From contig JABLTJ010000034.1 in assembly GCA_013166775.1 (NCBI GenBank), positions 1 to 34,283 on the forward strand: a stretch of 34,283 nt of DNA. The letters run 5' to 3'. Below the pieces are notes generated by a model, which was not told the DNA's origin, ran no database searches, and saw only the letters and a program-made list of their open reading frames with translations. Origin of the DNA: Promethearchaeati archaeon. GTDB taxonomy: Archaea; Asgardarchaeota; Heimdallarchaeia; Heimdallarchaeales; Heimdallarchaeaceae. Position 1 is the first letter of the stretch; each line of letters begins with the position of its first letter. The position numbers and the translations under genes were made by a program. This document shows, piece after piece, positions 10,201-16,438 of this stretch.

Positions 10201-10569
10201 AAACACTTCAGCAGCATTTAAGAGCAAAGGATCAAAGCCAATGGCTTCAAATTCACTATCAGAGAGAATGATTGTATGGGTTTGAGTACGTCCAGGGCGT
10301 CCATCATAATTTCTACCAGCATCCATTAAACGACCAATTGCTACTCTACTCTCATCCAATTGATAACAATAAATAGTATCAGTTACCTCAATACGACAAA
10401 GTACATTCCGATAGGGGTTAACTCCGAAAGAATAATAAAGAATTTTCAATTTATCCTGATTACTTATTCCAGATGGTGATAAACTTGTTATTTGTTGGCC
10501 TGCTTTTGATTGAGTTTTTGCTGAAGTGTATAGCAAATGAGGCACTTTAAAATTACTCTTTTCAGACAT
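7243..10569 (-). CDS. GTPase-associated protein 1 (GAP1)-like protein
   Basis: The product has 1108 aa. Residues about 8-130 match my memory of the GAP1-N domain of DO-GTPase conflict loci: an opening LLYTSAK with a Gln/Ser-rich turn, a strand IGRLMDAGRNYDGRPGRT, then the TIILSD strand and a FDPLLL motif. About 170-265 fits a GAP1-M-like middle region (PKSVRCLIRLATFFYDP near residue 200). The remainder, about 290-1108, is a long alpha-helical solenoid rich in Leu, Asn and Lys. It has no TM segment or signal peptide. The start ATG follows a strong GAGGG site. It sits directly behind the two GTPase genes, the arrangement described for this family, where GAP1 is a predicted GTPase partner or regulator. 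Actual GAP activity is not shown by any residue I can name. Confidence 0.8.
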   Translation of the reverse strand: MSEKSNFKVPHLLYTSAKTQSKAGQQITSLSPSGISNQDKLKILYYSFGVNPYRNVLCRIEVTDTIYCYQLDESRVAIGRLMDAGRNYDGRPGRTQTHTIILSDSEFEAIGFDPLLLNAAEVFTRNDFADADFTNFVLASLKTKAIVEQTAIQYLKQKFSLILIQKIITGVLSGKTIIVLYKDTQPLTELQTLYKIIPKSVRCLIRLATFFYDPFLQTNPYNTLSKPDFNLIFTPRSCVKSAKIMPNTIILDSNGNKIVGEEDITLDNYLANSIIEYLESNSLEDLLSLNTSLDKVILKFRKTLPKDRFRVKVSDIAKSLESRQIIEKLLVLVETTPSLEYYSRLFEELENYQAIIISNKFDDEIKWYNSSYNKTVTGALNYDGHHFINQLPIYFDFLLKAPFGIALESAEIQDKQLDIIAESLSNAHNLHAENEKLEKLTHELFRIFFAYVYSGVDGRQDELELLFNKIEESNYSTRIKTDITVFVKETLYPLAQKSPNQLPKVINLLFSLANLTTVKYEAMNLYFIALSSSLKYYNKLAKINNHKNFIISHLDISNIELTLTRSKTIFANQNEELRMFYGELLNNIHAKYTNNPKIVSLVDKDLIILLDSLLNAARKSANLDLINPILQITPKSEVYEMIINKAKITLIGLPIRQGRKQTFFEEVSDYVKQEDNPVYLLEAWSEIITSFTQESKQSTIEWLKTNDWVKLLLLFYHNSKKNYAILADYKTLLEKKNCTKFRIYTLFRSLENNLDNKGIVLFNQINTDIFWTYLDKELDSKYTQLYKENMIKQLSIISKETKIYCAFIEKIANVKKLNDSALTNYLTLYFSLFRLIAESKYSEIIKDVSFVHAVTDFLMEYNKKLANLYSNKSKSEILNIVITKTLNLLHSEGQKYSTLLKKRRELIFSLFDLHSNIKVDLIADSSNIIGIYNNLVTSINRKNFLMVYKDDILKLLGKANKNNPMISKVFYNTILKLGDIDIKHLNISFYEEVLDSYLKNAMRSDFDDYNFIEVLSNNIRLLRGDKKITREGYLLYMKRIFTIISTKKCPQNISYEISSKLQNQLISILKSDKVDPNSKKIAADIERHVSKYLKKFDIKLLRGNYATN

Positions 10570-10626
10570 TTGTTTCCCTCATAACTATTTTCCGTTTATA
10601 GTTTATTTTAATTACCTATGATATAC

Positions 10627-11421
10627 CTATTTATCAAGAAAGAACCTTAAGGGTTCTAGAACATTTATTGGTCTTATATTTTCTTTCATTGGATATTGCC
10701 TTGTTTCTGCATTATAGCCCAATGATGATATAGGAATACATTTGAAATTATTTTTGAAATTAATTTCTAGATATTTGTAAGTAAAAGGCATTTTTTGTTC
10801 TACGAATTCCCTTGCATCCGGAATATCTATCAAATCAGATTTTGAGATACAAAAAGCAATTTTAATTCCTTCAACAATACCATACCTTTTATCTTTTTGA
10901 GATTTTCTTTTGCCTTTATTCTTCTTAATTATCCGCAGGATAATCGTAAACATTGTATCTTGATCATCGAAAGTAGAACCTATTGGGTTAGGATCAACTA
11001 ATAAAATGAAGCAATCTCCAGTATATAGCATATTCATAATTTTCTTTTGACTTTCTTTAAATTCAGGAGGTATTATTGATTTTCTTATTTGGGAATGAAA
11101 TCTAGCATCAAATATTATATTAATATCTTCGCCGGATAAATCATAAGTAGAGATTAGTGCTGCAGTTTTTACTTTACCATCTTCTTGATAAGATAATTTC
11201 ATGTTTAACTCTTTGAATTGTCTTTCAGGAGTAGAAAAAGTACTTCCTTGTAACACTAAATCTTCGAGAACCATCGAAAGATAATCCATTGAATCAGCAT
11301 GATCTCTCATGTCTAAAATGTAATTTTCAAATCCATATCTGTCAATTTCTCCAAATAAAACTGACAAATAAACTGTTTTACCGGCTTGAGGAATACCAAA
11401 GATTCTAACTCTTCTATCCAT
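10627..11421 (-). CDS. DO-GTPase family small GTPase (second of pair)
   Basis: This 264-aa P-loop GTPase shows all the main motifs: G1 as GIPQAGKT (residues 9-16), the G3 Asp-x-x-Gly as DLSG (94-97), a strand ending in LVDPNPIG (141-148), G4 as SKSD (193-196), and a G5-like SSLGYN (232-237). It resembles its upstream neighbour in length, motif spacing and the distinctive VDPNPIG and SLGYN phrases, so the two are paralogues, as is typical of double-GTPase loci. There is no membrane anchor. It starts 12 bp after the stop of the first GTPase and is followed 57 bp later by the GAP1-like gene. It probably acts as a GTP-dependent switch, possibly as a heterodimer with the neighbour (inference). The G4 Asn/Thr is replaced by Ser, with the Lys-x-Asp core kept. 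Confidence 0.85.
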   Translation of the reverse strand: MDRRVRIFGIPQAGKTVYLSVLFGEIDRYGFENYILDMRDHADSMDYLSMVLEDLVLQGSTFSTPERQFKELNMKLSYQEDGKVKTAALISTYDLSGEDINIIFDARFHSQIRKSIIPPEFKESQKKIMNMLYTGDCFILLVDPNPIGSTFDDQDTMFTIILRIIKKNKGKRKSQKDKRYGIVEGIKIAFCISKSDLIDIPDAREFVEQKMPFTYKYLEINFKNNFKCIPISSLGYNAETRQYPMKENIRPINVLEPLRFFLDK

Positions 11422-11433
11422 TGAAAATCACTA

Positions 11434-12303
11434 TTAACGTCTATTACGATAATCTGCAAATTGTTTTTTGAACCATTTTAAAGGTTCATCAATATTTTCT
11501 GGTTGTATAATATCCGGTACAATAGCATATTTACTACCATCTTCTGCTGTTTCGTTTTTAGTATTATATCCCAGAGAGGTAATATAAAACGATTTGACTC
11601 TGTCTTTTACGAAATAAAGTTTTTTAGCTCGCTTCCATGATTGTGGGATTAATTTGTTTAATTCTCTCTCTGTATGTTGATTATTATAATATAAATCTGA
11701 TTTTGTTAAAACAAAAGCTATTGAAACGTTTTCTATAACACTATTAGATTTCAAACGATTCTTCTTTTGATTAGTATCAATGATTTGATTCAAAATTGCA
11801 GCTAAAAAACGATCTTGTTTATGCCTACCAATAGGATTCGGATCAACCATAAACATAAATGATGAGGATTCCTCAATTAATGAATTGATTGTTTTTTTCA
11901 TATTTATAAATTCAGAAGGTTTATTTTCATCAGGAATATTTTCGTTAGGAATTTCTACAATTTGATTATTGGATAAGTCAAGGTTTGGAGCGAAAATATC
12001 TAATAAAGTATCTCCTCCAAAATCATAGGTTTCCATTCTAAATACAGTTTCTACAGTATTTTTTACTTGTCTACTCAAGTTAAATGCTACTTTACGAATA
12101 GATCGTCTATCAGTCATTTCTGGTAATACTTTTTTTTCATATAAATCTTGAGCAATACCACTAAGGTAAGCTTCCGAATCCTCTTCGTTTTTAAAATCCA
12201 AAACAAGTTCTGCTTTTAGTTTATTGAGATATTCATATAATACAACGAGATAAACCGTTTTACCAGAACTAGTGGTACCAAATAAACCTACTTTATTATT
12301 CAT
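11434..12303 (-). CDS. DO-GTPase family small GTPase (first of pair)
   Basis: This 289-aa P-loop GTPase has G1 GTTSSGKT (residues 9-16), G3 DFGG (94-97), a hydrophobic strand with MVDPNPIG (152-159), G4 TKSD (200-203) and G5-like TSLGYN (242-247). A helix of about 45 residues follows the P-loop before the switch strands; the G2 threonine could lie near TDRRS (64-68). It is the first gene of the leftward four-gene operon. The start ATG lies next to the divergent promoter region, with a TATA box about 30 bp away and a weak GGGA site. The P-loop and switch residues look intact, so it should bind and hydrolyse GTP. The family (double-GTPase) is assigned from motif spelling and from the tandem pair plus GAP1 neighbour. 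Confidence 0.85.
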   Translation of the reverse strand: MNNKVGLFGTTSSGKTVYLVVLYEYLNKLKAELVLDFKNEEDSEAYLSGIAQDLYEKKVLPEMTDRRSIRKVAFNLSRQVKNTVETVFRMETYDFGGDTLLDIFAPNLDLSNNQIVEIPNENIPDENKPSEFINMKKTINSLIEESSSFMFMVDPNPIGRHKQDRFLAAILNQIIDTNQKKNRLKSNSVIENVSIAFVLTKSDLYYNNQHTERELNKLIPQSWKRAKKLYFVKDRVKSFYITSLGYNTKNETAEDGSKYAIVPDIIQPENIDEPLKWFKKQFADYRNRR

Positions 12304-12474
12304 AACTATTTAATTCCCTTGATTCAACTGTTATATAAGTAACAAAAGTACTTTAAAACTTTTTAGGAGAAGAAGAAAGTGCTTATAAAAATAAAAAAAA
12401 TCACTTCTTTATGAGAGAAATTTTTATTTATGAATTAAAGAACATAATATAGGCAAAAGATTGGGGTTAAATCA
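12304..12474. promoter_or_regulatory. Divergent promoter region between GTPase operon and ESCRT operon
   Basis: These 171 bp separate the two head-to-head operons. A TATA-like TTATATAAG at 12331-12339 is well placed for the leftward GTPase operon, with predicted transcription start only a few bases before its ATG. CTTATAAAAATAAA at 12382-12395, preceded by the purine-rich GAAGAAAGTG, fits a BRE/TATA for the rightward ESCRT operon and would leave a leader of about 55 nt. The shared region implies that the two operons could be regulated together. Confidence 0.5.
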
Positions 12475-13086
12475 GTGAACAAATTTTTTGAGTTCTTTAA
12501 AAGAAAGAAATTTTCAATTGATGATTTAGAAGAAATGAAAGAAGATATACAAGAATATCAAATGAATCTGCGCAGCGGGCTTAGAGAGAATAAAGCAAAA
12601 TTAAAACGTATTATTAAGAAAGGTAGAACTCCATCACCAATGGCTGTTATGAGGTACAAAAAAGTACAATTGATGGACAAGCAAGTAGGTGGACTAATTG
12701 ATACAATTGATGGTATGATGTTTGAAGTAGAATTTCAAGAAGCAATAGCTTCTATACGAACTATATCAACAGATCTCTATGAGTCATTAAATATGTTCAA
12801 TTTTTTTAAAGAAGTAGATAAACGCATGAAAGAAGTCATGAATGTTCAAGTAAATTACACTAAAAATATGGATAAAGAAGTGAAGAAACAAGAATTTTGG
12901 CTAGAAAATCTCGAAGAAAAAACCGAAGATCAGAGAATCGAATTAGAAGAAGAATTTGATTATTTGGGAGATGAGTTACTAGTTGAATTTATTATGGAAG
13001 ACAAAAAGCTAGTTGAAGAATTACCAAATGAGGTAAAAGAAAAACCAATAGTGAAACAAGTAATAATGATGCTTGAAAAAGGATAA
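12475..13086 (+). CDS. ESCRT-III-like (Snf7/CHMP-type) protein 1
   Basis: The product has 203 aa and is all helical. It opens with a short aromatic/basic segment (MNKFFEFFKRKK), like the amphipathic membrane-insertion helix of ESCRT-III proteins. A basic hairpin follows at about 20-115, with the phrase KKGRTPSPMAVMRYKKVQL (43-61) in the tip between helices 1 and 2. The second half is acidic (EELEEEFDYLGDELL-type helices, about 125-165), as in the autoinhibitory C-terminal part of CHMP proteins. It shares the KKGxxPSPxxxMxYK signature with the next gene. The GTG start is supported by GGGG eight bases upstream. Directly ahead of a second ESCRT-III-like gene and an MIT-AAA ATPase, it most likely forms membrane-bound filaments that the ATPase remodels. 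The family call rests on charge pattern, topology and context. Confidence 0.7.
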   Translation: MNKFFEFFKRKKFSIDDLEEMKEDIQEYQMNLRSGLRENKAKLKRIIKKGRTPSPMAVMRYKKVQLMDKQVGGLIDTIDGMMFEVEFQEAIASIRTISTDLYESLNMFNFFKEVDKRMKEVMNVQVNYTKNMDKEVKKQEFWLENLEEKTEDQRIELEEEFDYLGDELLVEFIMEDKKLVEELPNEVKEKPIVKQVIMMLEKG

Positions 13087-13130
13087 AGATTTTAAATTAA
13101 AAAAAACGATGTTTACAAAGTTATTTAACA

Positions 13131-13137
13131 AGGAGGT
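13131..13137 (+). promoter_or_regulatory. Strong ribosome binding site for ESCRT-III-like protein 2
   Basis: AGGAGGT lies 6 bp before a TTG codon at 13144-13146 and decides that start, because no ATG or GTG is available nearby in frame. Confidence 0.75.
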
Positions 13138-13143
13138 TTATAA

Positions 13144-13716
13144 TTGAAGTTTTTTAAGCAAAAAAAATCAATTGAAAAACAAATGAAAGAAGTCGATGAA
13201 GCACGAGATGAAGTACAAGATAGATTGTACAATGTCAATTCAAGATGCAATACCTTGAAAAATGAAATCAAACGTGATTTTAAGAAAGGAAAGAATCCTT
13301 CACCAGCTAAGAAAATGAATTACAAACGAGCACAAATTATCCGTGATGTAACGCAGGGATTATATGATACCTTAGATGGTATCTATGGTGAACTCGAGAT
13401 GGCTGAGGACTTTAAGGATCTCAGAATTGACAAACTATCAAGTATGGTCACTAAATATGATAAAGTGTTTAAAACAAATAATGCTTTTCTAAAAGATTTA
13501 TTCAAGTTGCAAGAAAAACAATTGGGCAAAGTTAAAAGTATTATTGATAAACAACACTTTCAATTAGAAAATCTTGAGGAATTAGCATCAGATTACGATG
13601 TTGAAATAACTGATGATATTACTATAGATATACTACAAGAATTCTCTGGAGAAGACAAGGAATTCGAAAAAGAACTTCCAGATAAATTCAAGAAAGCATT
13701 AGAGAGACGAAAATAA
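13144..13716 (+). CDS. ESCRT-III-like (Snf7/CHMP-type) protein 2
   Basis: This 190-aa helical protein is paralogous to the preceding gene. It begins MKFFKQKK (aromatic/basic, a candidate membrane-insertion helix) and has a basic helical hairpin at about 10-110, with the shared phrase KKGKNPSPAKKMNYKRAQI (42-60). The C-terminal half is acidic (about 125-165), ending in a short helix with ELPDKFKKALERRK (177-190). That tail could serve as an MIT-binding motif like the MIM of eukaryotic ESCRT-III; this is inference. It starts with TTG behind a strong AGGAGGT site. Two ESCRT-III types beside one Vps4-like ATPase mirror the usual pairing in Asgard ESCRT, but these copies are divergent and lack the ESCRT-I/II and ubiquitin neighbours, so they look like a specialised second set. 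Confidence 0.72.
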   Translation: MKFFKQKKSIEKQMKEVDEARDEVQDRLYNVNSRCNTLKNEIKRDFKKGKNPSPAKKMNYKRAQIIRDVTQGLYDTLDGIYGELEMAEDFKDLRIDKLSSMVTKYDKVFKTNNAFLKDLFKLQEKQLGKVKSIIDKQHFQLENLEELASDYDVEITDDITIDILQEFSGEDKEFEKELPDKFKKALERRK

Positions 13717-13744
13717 TCAGTTTGACTTTCATGAGGTTTATACA

Positions 13745-14899
13745 TTGACTGAATTTGATAAAGCTAAAATGTTTAAAGATAAGGGAAATAAAGCAGCAAA
13801 AGAAGGGAAATTCGAAGAAGCAAAGAAATACTATCTTGAATCAATAAAATATCTTACAATTTTACGAAATCGAACGAAACCTCCAATAAGTAATAATTAT
13901 CAAATGATGATAGATGCTGTTGCTAATCTAATCAATAAGCTAAAAGATAAGAAGGAAAAGGTTGGGAAGAAACCTGGTAAACCATATATAGGTAAAATCA
14001 AGATTCCAATTAACCTACCTGAAAATTGCAAAGATTTAATTATTCTAACAAATCGTGATTTTGATGATATAGCTGGATTAGATGACCTCAAAAGTACCTT
14101 GAAAAAAACAATAGAATATCCATTGAAATATCCAGATAAAGTGGACAAATGGGGATTCGAAGGTGAAACAGGAATTTTAATGCATGGCCCACCCGGTTGT
14201 GGTAAAACTTTCCTAATAGAGTGTACTGGTGGAGAATTTGGTGTACCAATTATCTCACTAACACCTGATTGCGTTATGGATAAATATGTTGGAGAATCAG
14301 CAAAAGCAATTAAAGAAACATATAAATGTGCTAGTTTTTTAGCACCAGCAATTGTCTTTTTGGATGAGATAGAAAGAATGCTATTTAGTAGTGACAGTTC
14401 TGGAGTTAATGCTCAAGTTACGAGTCAAATAATGCAACAATTATCCGGAATAACAGGAACAGCACTAGTTTCATCTGAAACACCAATAATAACAATAGCT
14501 GCCTCAAATCATCCATGGAAAATTGATGCGGCATTGATTAGAAGAGGACGCTTAGGAAAAATAATCTATGTACCTCCACCAGACAAGAAAGCAAGGAAAA
14601 AACTTTTTGAAATTTATATTGGAGATTATCCCCACGAAAAAGGCATTGATTTTGATAAATTATCTGAATTAACAAGTCCGGATAAATCTAGTGGATGGCA
14701 ATATTCTGCAGCAGATATTAGTCATATCTGTAAAGAAGCAAGAAACGAAGCATTTGAATTGGATAAAGAAGGACATTCGAATATAACAATCACAGAAGAA
14801 ATGCTGAGAAAGCATATTAGGAAAACAAATCGAAGTATTTCACCAAAACAAATTAAAGATTATAACGATTGGGAAAATAGATCAAATGAAAGCATGTAG
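13745..14899 (+). CDS. Vps4-like ATPase: MIT domain plus AAA+ domain
   Basis: This 384-aa protein starts with an MIT domain (about 3-72, three helices, with GKFEEAKKYYLESIKYL at 21-37). A linker with KPGKPYIGKI follows, then a classical AAA+ ATPase domain: Walker A GPPGCGKT (148-155), a pore loop with YVGES (181-185), Walker B IVFLDE (203-208), sensor-1 Asn near 255, and arginine fingers in IRRGRL (265-270). A small helical domain and a Vps4-like C-terminal helix (SISPKQIKDYNDW, 364-376) end it. No clear space is left for the Vps4 beta domain. The TTG start follows GAGG. The protein should form hexamers that pull ESCRT-III subunits (the two upstream genes) out of filaments at the membrane. 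All catalytic residues are present. Nearest alternatives are Cdc48- or katanin-type ATPases, which the MIT domain and context argue against. Confidence 0.88.
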   Translation: MTEFDKAKMFKDKGNKAAKEGKFEEAKKYYLESIKYLTILRNRTKPPISNNYQMMIDAVANLINKLKDKKEKVGKKPGKPYIGKIKIPINLPENCKDLIILTNRDFDDIAGLDDLKSTLKKTIEYPLKYPDKVDKWGFEGETGILMHGPPGCGKTFLIECTGGEFGVPIISLTPDCVMDKYVGESAKAIKETYKCASFLAPAIVFLDEIERMLFSSDSSGVNAQVTSQIMQQLSGITGTALVSSETPIITIAASNHPWKIDAALIRRGRLGKIIYVPPPDKKARKKLFEIYIGDYPHEKGIDFDKLSELTSPDKSSGWQYSAADISHICKEARNEAFELDKEGHSNITITEEMLRKHIRKTNRSISPKQIKDYNDWENRSNESM

Positions 14900-14910
14900 G
14901 TGTCTTAAAA

Positions 14911-15552
14911 ATGAGTGATATTCCAAAAAAAGTAGATAAAAAAGTTAGAAAGGTTATTGAGGATATGGCAAAATATCTTTTGTCACAAGAAATTAAGAAA
15001 AATCCTAGAACTATTATAAAAGAAGCAGATAAATGCATATCAGAGGCTAAAACGTTATCTAGCAGACAAAGATATGAATATATGTCATTTTTTAATGATT
15101 TTGTTGCTGATGAAATGTTATTCTGCAATCAACAACATGCTAATTTCACTAAAAAATACAAAGATAAAATAACCGAAGCAAGAAGGAAAATGGAAGCCAA
15201 AGTTATAACAAAAGAAACTCTTGGTTTATTATTGAAACAAGCAGCTGAATATCGTTATAGAGCAAATGAATTTGATAATAAGAAATTCCTAATTGAAGGT
15301 CTTACTTCACAATTCGAAAATTGGTTTGTAGAAGGTAATTCTAAATATATTGTAAATTTGACTGATCAATTCATTTCTTTAGAAGGATTAAGAGATGAAG
15401 CTAAGTATCAAAGAGAAGCATTAAATGAAGTACTTAATATTTCAGATAAAGAATTAGCAGCTTTAGGAGAAGAATTGGGATTTGATCTTGAAGAAAGTGA
15501 CGAAATAGCTGATTTATTAAAGGATGATGATTACGAGGAAGAATTTAGTTAG
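14911..15552 (+). CDS. Unknown helical protein of the ESCRT operon
   Basis: This 213-aa protein is predominantly helical. Residues 1-60 are basic (for example KVDKKVRKVIEDMAKYLL), the middle has charged helices (75-180), and the last ~25 residues are strongly acidic (DEIADLLKDDDYEEEF). A basic start with an acidic end recalls ESCRT-III charge asymmetry, but the KKGxxPSP signature of the two upstream proteins is absent, and I would not name it ESCRT-III from sequence. It begins 11 bp after the Vps4-like gene with an AGGTG site, so it is translated from the same mRNA. It could be a third filament subunit, or a regulator that binds the MIT domain through its acidic tail. Confidence 0.65.
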   Translation: MSDIPKKVDKKVRKVIEDMAKYLLSQEIKKNPRTIIKEADKCISEAKTLSSRQRYEYMSFFNDFVADEMLFCNQQHANFTKKYKDKITEARRKMEAKVITKETLGLLLKQAAEYRYRANEFDNKKFLIEGLTSQFENWFVEGNSKYIVNLTDQFISLEGLRDEAKYQREALNEVLNISDKELAALGEELGFDLEESDEIADLLKDDDYEEEFS

Positions 15553-15575
15553 TAACAAAAAAAATTTTATAACTA

Positions 15576-15602
15576 TTTTTCTCCTATTTTTTCGGAGAAA
15601 AA
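15576..15602 (+). promoter_or_regulatory. Hairpin covering a ribosome binding site
   Basis: TTTTTCTCC (15576-15584) pairs perfectly with GGAGAAAAA (15594-15602) across a 9-nt loop. The 3' arm holds the GGAG that would serve the ATG at 15612, though its spacing is long. The stem could restrain translation of the following gene or act as a weak attenuator between it and the upstream genes. Confidence 0.4.
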
Positions 15603-15611
15603 AACCATAAA

Positions 15612-16421
15612 ATGTGGTTAAGAGAAATGGTGTACGATGATTTAATTGTTGAAATAGATATTCTCTTGGGTCAGTATAATGGTGAAATATCACATTCTTC
15701 TTATTGGAATAACGAAGTAATTCCTACAAGATTCTATAATATTGATAAAGAAATTATGACTGAATTACCATTAGATTATCAAATAAAAAAGATGATTGAT
15801 ATAAAAAAGAGATTGAAGAAAAAGAAGGATATAAAGGATAAGCATATTGAACCATTAAAAGAGTCATTAGTATTTGTAAAGAAAAGTCTGAAAATTGCAA
15901 GAAGTTTTAACGATTATTTCAAAAGAATTGACAAACTAGAATTAGAATACAAAGATACTTTTGATAAGAAGAAATTTGAAACTATTAAATCTATCTTCGC
16001 AAAATTGCGATATGAATTACAAACTAGAGCAATCATACTTGATCTTTATCTTGATGATATTGAAGAAAAAATATCTCAGCTTGAGGAAAGAATCAATAAA
16101 GAGTCTGGTATAAAGTATCGCTCCTTAGAATCAAAACCATTATCAGTAGCAGATTCTTCTCCTATCACCGATTATCATTTAGATATTGATAACATGATTT
16201 CTGAAATAAATCAACATTTCGATTTCTTAACATTTAGTCGAACATTGACTTTGCGTATTAAGGAACAAAAAGCTATAGGGGAAAATTACATTATTTGTAG
16301 TGACATTCCTGAATCCATTTGCAGAGCATATATTGACCTACCTGAGAACAAAGGTTTGAAATTTGTGAAGGAAACTGGTTTAATTTTATTAGAGGAAAAT
16401 TCAGAGCAAAGCACTAGCTAA
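15612..16421 (+). CDS. Unknown coiled-coil protein of the ESCRT operon
   Basis: This 269-aa protein lacks signal peptide and TM segments. Residues 1-55 are mixed, about 60-165 form charged helices with likely coiled coil (KKMIDIKKRLKKKKDIKDKH; LDDIEEKISQLEERINKE). A linker rich in Ser follows at about 165-185. The last ~85 residues look alpha/beta, with strands such as GENYIICSDIP and GLKFVKETGLILLEE. The start ATG lies 59 bp after the preceding stop, behind a hairpin containing GGAG. It sits between the ESCRT genes and the subtilisin, 17 bp before the latter, so it may be a substrate, chaperone or adaptor of the protease or of the filament. I do not recognise the family. Confidence 0.65.
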   Translation: MWLREMVYDDLIVEIDILLGQYNGEISHSSYWNNEVIPTRFYNIDKEIMTELPLDYQIKKMIDIKKRLKKKKDIKDKHIEPLKESLVFVKKSLKIARSFNDYFKRIDKLELEYKDTFDKKKFETIKSIFAKLRYELQTRAIILDLYLDDIEEKISQLEERINKESGIKYRSLESKPLSVADSSPITDYHLDIDNMISEINQHFDFLTFSRTLTLRIKEQKAIGENYIICSDIPESICRAYIDLPENKGLKFVKETGLILLEENSEQSTS

Positions 16422-16438
16422 ATGTATGAAGTGATTAT

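Noticed and set aside
12371..12410. Inverted repeat GAAGAAAGTG / CACTTCTTT around the rightward TATA box
   Set aside because: Only five bases pair without a bulge, which is expected by chance in such AT-rich sequence.
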